Assembly (NCBI RefSeq): GCF_000016285.1
Contig: NC_011982.1
Location: forward strand, 1 to 64,000
Source: Allorhizobium ampelinum S4
GTDB taxonomy: Bacteria; Pseudomonadota; Alphaproteobacteria; Rhizobiales; Rhizobiaceae
Length of the DNA stretch: 64,000 nt
Direction of reading: 5' to 3'
This document shows positions 47,602 through 55,166 of the stretch, piece after piece (within the stretch, counting starts at the first letter, position 1; each line of letters begins with the position of its first letter). The notes below the pieces were generated by a model. It ran no database searches, was not told where the DNA came from, and saw only the letters and a list, made by a program, of their open reading frames with translations. Made by a program: the position numbers and the translations under genes.

Positions 47602-48076
47602 GAACAGAACCTTCCCGTGGTGTCGCAATCAAAATGACCCGACCGCCGGTTTCTCATCCGACGCAACAGTACGGCATCATGCCGTTAACACAAGGGAGAG
47701 TGTTCTCAAGCGAGCCTTTCCGGTCGCCTCAGTAGGAGAATCTGCGGTACGCCCCCAAGCCTCTTTCCTGACCCCTTGATCGGGGAGTTAGTAAACCGAG
47801 TACGCCCGGTCCCATGGACCTTTAGTTCGGAGGAACCTGGACATGCGCCCATGGCTCCCCGACCCAAAAAGGTCAAGGAATCCGGTGCCTTGTCGGCAGG
47901 CACCAACCGACGTACTTCGGGGTTACTACGCCCCAAGGCTGCGCGCAGCCCCAATTTGTTTTACAATGGAACAGGTTAATGTTTTAATCTTTTCTGAGCA
48001 TGGGATAGATTCTCAACGCGGATTGGCGCTTGGCCTGCAAAGCTTTGCCGGGCTTGTCGCAGTTTTTTCGGTTAAC
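47602..48076. other. Intergenic region with no identified gene
   Basis: The promoter of the EAL operon should be near its left end. A 240-base GC-rich stretch (47710-47950) has several short dyads and open but unrecognisable frames; it may be IS or intron debris. Confidence 0.3.
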
Positions 48077-48883
48077 GGTATGTTGACCATCGGAAGAGAA
48101 ATTCCGCTCCTATTGTTGCGGAGCGTACCGATGGTTCTGAATGCCATTACCGAGAAGCTGAAACGCCAATCGAAAGACGATTTCAAGGGACGACATTTTG
48201 AGGCGTGGCTGATCGTGCAGGCGGTTGCCTGGTATTTGCGTTATCCGCTCAGCTATCGCGATTTGGAGGAAATGGTCCGGGAACGCGGTTTCGAGATTGA
48301 CCATAGCACGATCAACCGCTGGGTTCTGGCCTACGCACCGATGATCGAGAAGCGATTACGTCAGTTTCGTCGGCCACATTGCGGCTCGGTTCGCGTCAAT
48401 GAGACCTACGTCAAGATCCGCGGCAAGTGGCGATACGTGTATCGCGCAATCGACAAGCACGGCAATCCCGTCGACTTTCTGCTGACGGCAAAGCGCGATC
48501 TTGATGCCGCCAAGCGGTTCTTCCGCAAGATGCTGAAGGACGAGCCCTTGTTGTCACCGAATAAGATCGGCACGGATGGCGCCAATACGTTTCCGTCGGC
48601 GATCAAAACATTGGTCGATAGCGGGCTGTTGCATCCAGATCCTGTGCACTATGCCACCAAGCATCTCCAACAAGGCATCGAAAGCGATCACTTCCGGCTG
48701 AAGAAGAACATGCCCAAGATCGGCGGGGTCCAGTCATTCAACACTGCGCGGCGAACCATCGCGGGTTTCCAGGCGATGCTGTGGTTGAGGAAAGGCTTCG
48801 GCTATTCCGGCGGCTGGATCGTCAACGACCAGAACGATCTGCTTGCGCGCCTCTTCGGACTGCAAAAGGTTAACAAAGTATAA
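48077..48883 (+). CDS. IS6-family transposase of a third type (first DDE Asp replaced by Asn)
   Basis: Starting at MLTIGREIPLLLLRSVPMV (48077; an internal ATG at 48131 is also possible), the protein has the IS6 fold: DDFKGRHFEAWLIVQAVAWYLRYPLSYRDLEEM, VRVNETYVKIRGKWRYVYRAID, KIGTDGANTFPSA and IESDHFRLKKNMP. Family members have D-E-T-Y-(I/V)-K where this one reads N-E-T-Y-V-K. The second Asp and the Glu are present. Loss of the first catalytic Asp should abolish transposition. Terminal repeats were not located. Confidence 0.85.
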   Translation, partial: GMLTIGREIPLLLLRSVPMVLNAITEKLKRQSKDDFKGRHFEAWLIVQAVAWYLRYPLSYRDLEEMVRERGFEIDHSTINRWVLAYAPMIEKRLRQFRRPHCGSVRVNETYVKIRGKWRYVYRAIDKHGNPVDFLLTAKRDLDAAKRFFRKMLKDEPLLSPNKIGTDGANTFPSAIKTLVDSGLLHPDPVHYATKHLQQGIESDHFRLKKNMPKIGGVQSFNTARRTIAGFQAMLWLRKGFGYSGGWIVNDQNDLLARLFGLQKVNKV

Positions 48884-49210
48884 ATGCACACCGTTTAGGG
48901 GATAATCGCGGCCCACGAAAATCTTTGCGACATGTGTGGACGGCCTCCGTTTGGCAAGGATTATTTTGGTGTTTTGACAGGTTGGTCGGTAGCAGGCATG
49001 TGTCCGGCCTTTGATTGCGGCCTCTCAAGACTGCCGCTGGCCATGATGAAGTCCGCAGATCAGGTTCCAAACAAGCCCCCGCGCTTTTCGCGCTCGTCGC
49101 AAAGCGGATTATCCCGATCCGGGTTTCGACCCTTGTCATCACACCATCAGCACCTCACCAATTCGTTTGGCCTCAAAAAACTCTCGATGCGCTTTGTCAG
49201 CTCATCGCTG
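48884..49210. other. Spacer between two IS6-type elements
   Basis: About 330 bases. No gene is recognised, although a plus-strand frame (AAGHDEVRRSGSKQAPALF) is briefly open. It may be a remnant of whatever was between the elements. Confidence 0.3.
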
Positions 49211-50028
49211 GGCAATGTAAACTTAGCGCTTCGCAGTCATGATTTGGGGTTGAGGTTTTGGTTTAGGCGGCTTGAATGCCAGCGATTTGGTACCATGTTT
49301 GCATGGCTGTTTCTCGCAATTCGCGATGATGGGTGGATGGAATGTCGTGGCGGGGAACGTGAAAGAGGTTGGCAATCGGATCGTGGATGGAAACGAACCG
49401 TTGAAGGTGCCTCGCTGACTTGAAGCGCCTCATAATCCTTTCACGCCGTCGGACAGGCTGATGAGAATTCTCGGCCCGATTGTTCAGGCCCTTGTGCGAG
49501 CGATGTTCGATACCGGGCATGATATCACGCTTCGCCGCACCGTAGGATCGAAGCTTGTCGGTGATTATCACACGCGGCGCACGGCATTGCCCTTTCAGAA
49601 GCTTTCGCATCAAACGCTTTGCCGCCTTGGCATCGCGGCGGCTTTGCACCAGCACGTCGAGAACAAAACCGTCCTGATCGACGGCGCGCCAGAGCTAATG
49701 TTTCTTGCCGGCGATCGTGATGACAACCTCGTCGAAGTGCCATTTGTCACCGAGCCTGCCGGCAGATCGCTTGCGGATATCATTGGCAAAATGTCTACCG
49801 AACTTCTCCGCCCAGAGCCTCACGTTTTGGTGAGAGACGATGAGGCCACGGGCAGCCAGCATATCCTCGACCATCCGCAGGCTCAGCGGAAACCGGAAAT
49901 AGAGCCAAACGGCATGGGCAATCACCTCGGCTGTAAATCGATGGAGACGATAAAGAGGATCACGGGCAAATCTGGTCATGCCACAAGATCCCAAATGTTG
50001 ATCGATGCCAGGTTAACTTTACAGTGCC
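49211..50028 (-). mobile_element. IS6-family element, copy 5 (818 bp)
   Basis: Both terminal repeats are present, in inverted orientation relative to copies 1 and 2. It cuts the 3' end of the glucanase-like gene at 50029. The flanks CATCGCTG and CCATGAAG do not match. Confidence 0.93.
49263..49979 (-). pseudogene. IS6-family transposase with an amber stop (copy 5)
   Basis: An allele A transposase like copy 1, except TGG has become TAG at 49695-49697 (KKH-stop-LWRAVDQ). The affected Trp is two codons from the Trp lost in copy 3. Confidence 0.92.
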
Positions 50029-51226
50029 CCATGAAGAGATTCCATAGAAGCCCCGACCGGTGGTTCTCGATCATCGCCACGATCGGCCCCTGGTTTACGG
50101 CGAGGTAGCTTTTCGAAATCCACCGTCCATTGGCCGCGAACGCATCGACAAATCCGTAGCGGCCCCAGAGCCGCCCATCGGCAGCCACAAGATAATACCT
50201 GAGCGCGGCTTCAGCCGCTTCTGGCAGGTATGGAAAACTCGAGAGTGCCGCCGTTGGGGCAATAATCCCGCGGTCATTGTCCGGCGCGCTGGCGATATAT
50301 TTTCTTGGCCCGTGCGACGACGTCAGCCCCCAACAAGCCGCACCATAGCCGGCATGCTGGTGCGGATTGGCCACGGCGTGAGCATGGTGGATCGACGCAT
50401 GAGCGACGTTCTGTTCCCAGTAGTCGCAATATCGGTCCCGCATCCTGCTTGGGTCGAGGCCGCAGAAGGAGGAGTGCGCCAGGAAGAGGGGACCCCCGAA
50501 CGGCCGGCCTACCGGCAGTATGTGGCCGTAGTAGCCATTGCCATTTCGCAATGTTCCATTTCCGGCCCAACCGTGATGAAAAACATTGTCGTCAATTGCG
50601 TGGCGTCCCGCGCCCGCAGCAAGAATGTAAGCGAGCAGCCCCTCATTCCAACCCGTGATCGGAAGCGCCATCTTCCATTGATGCTTTGGGCTCCAATGCC
50701 AATACAGCGGCCTGGATGGCTCAGGCGCGTACCAACACCGCTCGACCTCATCGACCAATTCCTGGATCAATATGCGTAGCGGACGCTCTCCTGGTGCCTC
50801 GCCATCGAAATATTGGCGTGCGCATATCAAGCCTTGTAGAAGGAGGGCGGTCTCGACGAGATCGCCGCCATCGTCACGGTGCGAGAAAGGCACGACCTCT
50901 CCGGTTGAGCCGTTGATGAAATGCGGGAATGCGCCATGGAAACGCGGCACATCCTTCAGAAAGGCGACCGTCAGAAGCATCCGCTCCATCGCTTGCCCGC
51001 GGTCGATCCAGCCACGGCTGACGGCGACAATGATAGCCAGGAACGAAAATCCCGAGCCGCTGATGGAAACGAGATCGTTGCGCGCATCACCCCAGGTCAA
51101 CCTGCGATCATAGGCAAGGCCACTGACGGGATGCGCACCCTCCCAGAAATAGGCAATCGTCGTCCTCTGAACGCGATCGAGCAGTTCTTCGAGCGGGGTT
51201 GAGCGGGATGGCGGCGTATTGGTCAT
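49976..51226 (-). CDS. Glycoamylase-domain (GH144-like) protein, 3' end replaced by IS6
   Basis: From MTNTPPSRSTPLEELLDRVQRTT (51226), about 399 native residues match the Glycoamylase (PF10091) fold of GH144 endo-beta-1,2-glucanases and related enzymes: IAYFWEGAHPVSGLAYDR, ISGSGFSFLAIIVAVSRGWI, GDLVETALLLQGL, TGWNEGLLAYILAAG and AVNQGPIVAMIENHRSGLLW. It has no signal peptide at this start. At LFMG the frame enters IS6 copy 5 and ends with 16 foreign residues, so only a short C-terminus is lost and activity may persist. Beta-1,2-glucan is an important rhizobial polymer, but the substrate is inferred. Confidence 0.85.
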   Translation of the reverse strand: MTNTPPSRSTPLEELLDRVQRTTIAYFWEGAHPVSGLAYDRRLTWGDARNDLVSISGSGFSFLAIIVAVSRGWIDRGQAMERMLLTVAFLKDVPRFHGAFPHFINGSTGEVVPFSHRDDGGDLVETALLLQGLICARQYFDGEAPGERPLRILIQELVDEVERCWYAPEPSRPLYWHWSPKHQWKMALPITGWNEGLLAYILAAGAGRHAIDDNVFHHGWAGNGTLRNGNGYYGHILPVGRPFGGPLFLAHSSFCGLDPSRMRDRYCDYWEQNVAHASIHHAHAVANPHQHAGYGAACWGLTSSHGPRKYIASAPDNDRGIIAPTAALSSFPYLPEAAEAALRYYLVAADGRLWGRYGFVDAFAANGRWISKSYLAVNQGPIVAMIENHRSGLLWNLFMGHCKVNLASINIWDLVA

Positions 51227-51394
51227 ATGCTGTGAAATCTCGGCGCTTGCGACGCATCGTGCCATGGCGGCGATACGATTTTGCCGTTACCAGCCGTTGG
51301 GAATCGAAGCTCTCTCGCTTTCGACGAGATTGGATGACCCAATCACCCAATCCGAACAAGGGGTTGTCGGTTCGTATCTCATCAAGGCGAAAAA

Positions 51395-51721
51395 TTATTT
51401 TTCGGTGGCCAATTCGCTGAAATTCTTGATGCTGACTGAGGTATCGGGGAACTTTGCTGTGATCTCCAGCGTGCCGCCAAGAGCTTCGATGTAGCGTCGC
51501 AGGTTGCTGACATAAATATCGGCACGCTGCTCCAGCTTTGCGACAGCCGGCTGCTTCACGTGGAGTGCGCGCGCTACATCCTGCTGGGTCTTTTCACGCG
51601 CTTGACGCAGCTCATGCAACGCCATTTCCTCGAGAATTGCCTTGGTTGCTTCATCATTGCGGGCGCGACGTTCAGGCGCCATACTCTTGCGCAGGTCGTT
51701 AAAGGAGCGATGTCCAGTCAT
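51395..51721 (-). CDS. Antitoxin, XRE family (HigA-like)
   Basis: A 108-residue protein with a HTH (REKTQQDVARALHVKQPAVAKLEQRADIYVSNLRRYIEALGG) typical of the antitoxins partnered with RelE/HigB-type toxins. It follows its toxin with a four-base overlap, the toxin-first order of higBA. It should bind the large palindrome upstream of the toxin. Confidence 0.9.
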   Translation of the reverse strand: MTGHRSFNDLRKSMAPERRARNDEATKAILEEMALHELRQAREKTQQDVARALHVKQPAVAKLEQRADIYVSNLRRYIEALGGTLEITAKFPDTSVSIKNFSELATEK

Positions 51722-52077
51722 ATCAACCCTTCCTTCCCGATCTCGATCAGGTAATTGTCATATAGGCGATCAGCGACCGGAATCATGATTTCGTAAAAGC
51801 GGTCGTCGCCGGTTTTATTTCCACCGACCAGCAAAATAGCGGTGCGACGCGGATCGAAAGCGTAGAATACCCGGTAGGGTTCACCACCGCTCTGAATCCG
51901 CAATTCCCGCATATGTTCGTGCCTGGAGCCTTCGATGCCGGATGAGTATGGGAAGGGGAGTTGGGGTCCTTTGGCTTCGAGAAGCCCGACCACCCTTACA
52001 ATATCGTCCTGAATGGCTTCGACCAACGTCGCGTACCACTCACCAAACTCATCGGTATATTCAACGCTCCAACTCAT
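51718..52077 (-). CDS. RelE/HigB-type toxin
   Basis: The ORF is open from 52392, but MSWSVEYTDEFGEWYATLVEAIQDDI at 52077 is the natural start and gives 119 residues. The sequence matches the phage-derived Gp49/HigB-like RelE group: LEAKGPQLPFPYSSGIEGSRHEHMRELRIQSGGEPYRVFYAFDPRRTAILLVGGNKTGDDRFYEIMIPVAD. Such toxins cleave mRNA on ribosomes. The palindrome at 52092-52137 lies 14 bases before the start. It probably stabilises the plasmid. Confidence 0.9.
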   Translation of the reverse strand: MSWSVEYTDEFGEWYATLVEAIQDDIVRVVGLLEAKGPQLPFPYSSGIEGSRHEHMRELRIQSGGEPYRVFYAFDPRRTAILLVGGNKTGDDRFYEIMIPVADRLYDNYLIEIGKEGLI

Positions 52078-52091
52078 CGATGCTCCAAATG

Positions 52092-52137
52092 TATTCCATC
52101 TGTGGAATATTTCAAGCGATATTCCACAGATGGAATA
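52092..52137. promoter_or_regulatory. 46-bp operator palindrome of the toxin-antitoxin operon
   Basis: TATTCCATCTGTGGAATA (52092-52109) and its perfect complement TATTCCACAGATGGAATA (52120-52137) flank a 10-base spacer. Each arm is itself a near-palindrome, TATTCCA-N4-TGGAATA, giving two tandem binding sites. Position and symmetry fit autoregulation by the antitoxin HTH dimer. Confidence 0.88.
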
Positions 52138-52284
52138 ACTCGATCGCTTTCGACTGGCAAGTGACGACGATACTAAGTTGCAAGTGTCTGCGATCTCAAT
52201 CGATTCCAGCGAGTTTGTCATCTGTACCTGCTTAGGAGCGAGATGGATTCTCGATGCGGCCTCCGCAAGTCGGCCGATTACTAG

Positions 52285-52318
52285 GCAAAAAATAGGGCCA
52301 CCGGAAAACCGAGGCCCT
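52285..52318 (-). terminator. Rho-independent terminator of the small RNA
   Basis: On the minus strand AGGGCC-T-CGG-TTTT-CCGG-T-GGCCCT is followed by ATTTTTTG. It is a strong GC stem with a U tract and no protein gene ends near it. Confidence 0.8.
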
Positions 52319-52415
52319 TGAAGTGTGAAGGTTAAAACCTCCAGGGGGGAACAGCTGATGCGATGGCACTGGGAGGAGGCCGTCGCGTGCATCAGCTATG
52401 GGCTTTATGCCTAGA
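52285..52415 (-). ncRNA. Probable alpha-r14-type small RNA
   Basis: The minus strand between about 52415 and the terminator forms three hairpins. The first is GATGC...GACGGC closing on GCCATC-GCATC, with CTCCTCCC in its loop (CCTCCTCCC spans its edge). The second is AGGTT-TT-AACCT. The third is the terminator. An exposed CCUCCUCCC anti-Shine-Dalgarno motif in hairpin loops is the hallmark of the alpha-r14 sRNA family of Rhizobiales, some of whose members are plasmid-borne. An upstream TTGCAC...CATATATT promoter-like sequence is consistent. Ends are approximate; expression is not shown. Confidence 0.6.
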
Positions 52416-52836
52416 ATATATGCGATGCGCAAACAAAAATTGTGCAATGCACCTATGCGCGAAACGACGAGATAATCGACGCCGCGGAATTCGGGGTTCC
52501 ACGTCGCATATGAGCCGTCTCCACCATTCGTAAGCATTGACCCCAAACTGATGCCGGGGTGGAAAGAACCAAGCACCAAGGTATCGGGGGCAGCGATGAG
52601 GTCTGCATTAGCATGATCATTGTCGGTCGGAGGCGGGCCCATAGGAGACAGCCCATTCCCGCTCTTGATGGATGGCTTCCTGGTCCGGCCCCGGATCTCC
52701 GTCGATCAACCCGCTGACGGGGTCCGCTAGCAAGCTGCGGCCGCTCCGGCTCCGCCTTCGCGGTGATCGCGACCGGTTCCGGACACTGACGGGAGCATCG
52801 AGCGGGAATGGCCCGCTCCAAAGATGGAGCCCTCAG
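52416..52836. other. Intergenic region with a stem-loop
   Basis: No convincing gene in about 420 bases. GAGCGGG-AATGG-CCCGCTC (52800-52818) is a perfect 7-bp stem just upstream of the next small gene and could shape its leader. Confidence 0.45.
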
Positions 52837-53013
52837 ATGAACACCAATCTTTCCCTTGCGCAGAACCACGCCTTCCAGCTTTCCCGCACCCTGATGGTTC
52901 CGGTCACACTCTTCCGGACGGGCGACGAGTTCGGCGTTCTGCCGAGCGACGAACTCGATGACGAAGACGATCTGGAGATCGTCCATGAATATGTTCCGGG
53001 TGGGTCTCATTGA
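52837..53013 (+). CDS. Small acidic plasmid protein
   Basis: A 58-residue ORF, MNTNLSLAQNHAFQLSRTLMVPVTLFRTGDEFGVLPSDELDDEDDLEIV, with a sharply acidic C-terminal half. Small ORFs like this precede the Toprim/DUF1419/methylase block in many rhizobial plasmids, from memory. A GGAG lies nine bases before the ATG. Function unknown. Confidence 0.6.
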   Translation: MNTNLSLAQNHAFQLSRTLMVPVTLFRTGDEFGVLPSDELDDEDDLEIVHEYVPGGSH

Positions 53014-53097
53014 GACCCTTCCTTTTCACAGGTGCCGCTTGCGAGCGGCAGGCGGCAAGGGAAGCTTCGCCACGGCTGGCCTCTCGGCATCGGCACA

Positions 53098-53117
53098 AAC
53101 CTGCAGATCTGCAGGTT
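53098..53117. repeat. 20-bp perfect palindrome in the leader of the Toprim gene
   Basis: AACCTGCAGATCTGCAGGTT reads the same on both strands. Its central 12 bases, TGCAGATCTGCA, are found elsewhere in this window only in the oriT region (35974-35985). It lies 114 bases upstream of the Toprim gene start. Confidence 0.75.
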
Positions 53118-53230
53118 GCCAGCCGCGCCCTTGCCTCCTTTGCTCTTCGCGGACAGTCGAGAACGGTCCCGCAAACCGCGGGGAGATAAAAATCACGAAG
53201 AAAGGCGGACGCAGGAGCGCCGGCAAAGGA

Positions 53231-54193
53231 ATGGAGAAAAGAAAACTGGAAGATCTGCGGGACCGTGTCCCGTGCGCCGTTGTGCTGGAGCAGGCCGGTT
53301 TTGCAGTCGATGTGAAGGAAAGCACCCGACGGGCAGTTAAATATCGGCGCGGCGCGGAGATCATTATTGTCATCCACCAAGGGAGGGGTTGGTTCGACCC
53401 GCTCTCGGACGCCAAGGGCGATGTCTTCAACCTCGCCGCACACCTCGATGGACTTTCCTTCGTCGAAAGCCTGAACCAGGTCGCCGCATTGGTCGGCTTC
53501 GTTGCGAACGAACCGGTCTGGAGCCGAACTGTTCGAGATCCCGCGCCGTCTGATACCATTCCGGAGCGCTGGGCGAAGCGCCGCAAACCGTGGCGAGGGT
53601 CGATGACTTGGCGCTATCTGCAGGTTGAACGCCGCCTATCGGAGACCATCATCCGCGCCGCTATACGTGACGATGTGTTGCGAGAGGGTCCACAAGGCAG
53701 CATGTGGGCCGCGCATGTCAATGAACATGGTGCCATTTCCGGCTGGGAAGAACGCGGCCCCGACTGGCGCGGCTTCTCGACCGGCGGTTCGAAAGTGCTC
53801 TTCCGGCTCGGAGCTATCGATGCGCTCCGTCTCTGCGTCACCGAAGCCGCGATCGATGCCATGAGCCTTGCCGCCTTCGAAGGGTTGCGGGAGGGCAGTC
53901 TTTATCTCAGCACTGGAGGAGGGTGGTCACCGAGCACCGATGCTGCGGTGCGCAAGCTTGCCGCGCGTGCCGGCATCCAACTTGTCGCTGCCACGGATGC
54001 CAACATCCAAGGTGAGACCTTCGCCAGCCGATTGCGTGACATCGCCGATGAGGCTGGTTGCGACTGGCTGCGCCTCACGCCTCCGGACGAAGACTGGAAC
54101 GACGCACTGTGCGCGCGAGAAAAGGAAAAGCAGGAAAAGCAGAACGAGGGGAGACGAGGCCTGCCGCATGCCCGCCGGCCGCGTCAAGGGTGA
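53231..54193 (+). CDS. DUF3991/Toprim domain protein
   Basis: A 320-residue plasmid protein starting MEKRKLEDLRDRVPCAVVLEQAGFAVDVKESTRRAVKY. A DUF3991-like region is followed by a Toprim domain with LCVTEAAIDAMSLAAFEG (conserved Glu) and LVAATDANIQGE in place of the DxD strand. Toprim proteins of this group resemble primases and are widespread on rhizobial plasmids near the methylase-helicase gene. The ATG at 53231 follows GGCAAAGGA. The basic C-terminal tail (ARRPRQG) may be a frame extension. Confidence 0.85.
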   Translation: MEKRKLEDLRDRVPCAVVLEQAGFAVDVKESTRRAVKYRRGAEIIIVIHQGRGWFDPLSDAKGDVFNLAAHLDGLSFVESLNQVAALVGFVANEPVWSRTVRDPAPSDTIPERWAKRRKPWRGSMTWRYLQVERRLSETIIRAAIRDDVLREGPQGSMWAAHVNEHGAISGWEERGPDWRGFSTGGSKVLFRLGAIDALRLCVTEAAIDAMSLAAFEGLREGSLYLSTGGGWSPSTDAAVRKLAARAGIQLVAATDANIQGETFASRLRDIADEAGCDWLRLTPPDEDWNDALCAREKEKQEKQNEGRRGLPHARRPRQG

Positions 54194-54335
54194 AGCTTCG
54201 CCCGGCTGTGCCGGCCCTTGACCCGCCCGGACGGAGAGGCGGCCTGAAGGGAGGGGTCAGGAAGGGCTGAAGAGACGATGGCGACCATGAGGATCCGCCG
54301 CGCTCCAGTTCGGACGAGGCTGAAGGAGCCCGATC

Positions 54336-54938
54336 ATGACCCTCTCCACCATCCGCAAAGTTTTTGAAGGTGTTGCCGATATCAGGCAGATGTTCCGCAT
54401 GTTCGACCGCCACGCGCAGCGCCCGAACCGATGGGAGGGCGACGACAGTGCGCTCTACAGCGGTGAATGGTTCGAGATTGGCGAGACATGCCACGATTAC
54501 ATGCTCGAGATCCTCCCGCCGCTGTGGATGCGGGGGGAGATGTTCGCCATGCGCGAGTTCCTGACCGGCTCGATCACCAGCATCTTTTTCACGCTCTTGA
54601 TCGACGGGCACATCCGCTATTTCCATGGTTACTGTGATCTGGCTGACAAGGGCTCTCCCGAACGCATGCGCAACGCGATCATCGAGCGCGAATCCCGGCC
54701 CGTTCGGGCGATGACGCGTGAAGAGCGTCTCGAGCATATCTGGTCGAGCACGGCGGATGACTATCGCGGCTATGCCGGCGAACGTTGGCCGTCAAGCGAT
54801 CATGGCAAGCGTACGGTCCTGATCTACGGCGGAAAGGAGGGCACATTCCTGAAGCGGCTCGACCAGCTCACCGATACCGAGATATCCGCGAAACTGCCGG
54901 TGCATCTGCGATATCTGCCCGACGCGATCGCGGCGTGA
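54336..54938 (+). CDS. DUF1419 family protein
   Basis: A 200-residue protein (MTLSTIRKVFEGVADIRQMFRMFDRHAQRPNRWEGDD) with WFEIGETCHDYMLEILPPLWMRGEMFAMREFL, the DUF1419 pattern of rhizobial plasmid proteins. It has no catalytic motif that I can name. It belongs to the plasmid accessory block with the Toprim and methylase-helicase genes and is likely co-transcribed. Confidence 0.88.
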   Translation: MTLSTIRKVFEGVADIRQMFRMFDRHAQRPNRWEGDDSALYSGEWFEIGETCHDYMLEILPPLWMRGEMFAMREFLTGSITSIFFTLLIDGHIRYFHGYCDLADKGSPERMRNAIIERESRPVRAMTREERLEHIWSSTADDYRGYAGERWPSSDHGKRTVLIYGGKEGTFLKRLDQLTDTEISAKLPVHLRYLPDAIAA

Positions 54939-55166
54939 CGGGGGCGTGACATGTTCACTTTTCCTGCCACCGACGTTCGGGCTGTGTCGGTCCGTGGTCA
55001 GCGACGCATCTGCGGATTACCACGGACGACACGTCCCTTTTCATCAGCCTGATCCACCCCTGACCACGGCTTTCACATCCAATCTTCCAACACCCCCGCG
55101 ACCATCTCCGTGCCGTTCTGCCGGCCGGGGACGACGGCGCTTGCTCGTTTTCCAAGGAGCCTTTTC

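Noticed and set aside
47706..47954. 82-codon minus-strand ORF and overlapping plus-strand ORF in a GC-rich stretch
   Set aside because: Neither frame resembles a protein family and there is no ribosome-binding site; possibly IS or intron debris, not callable from sequence alone.
48870..49242. Short ORFs between the third-type IS6 transposase and IS6 copy 5
   Set aside because: Several overlapping frames are open but none has a plausible start, length or composition.
52232..52642. 136-codon minus-strand ORF over the small-RNA locus
   Set aside because: It overlaps the strong terminator and sRNA hairpins and has no recognisable domain.
54951..55052. 33-codon ORF starting MFTFPATDVRAVSVRG between the DUF1419 and methylase genes
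   Set aside because: Too short and without supporting features; could be real but cannot be separated from chance.
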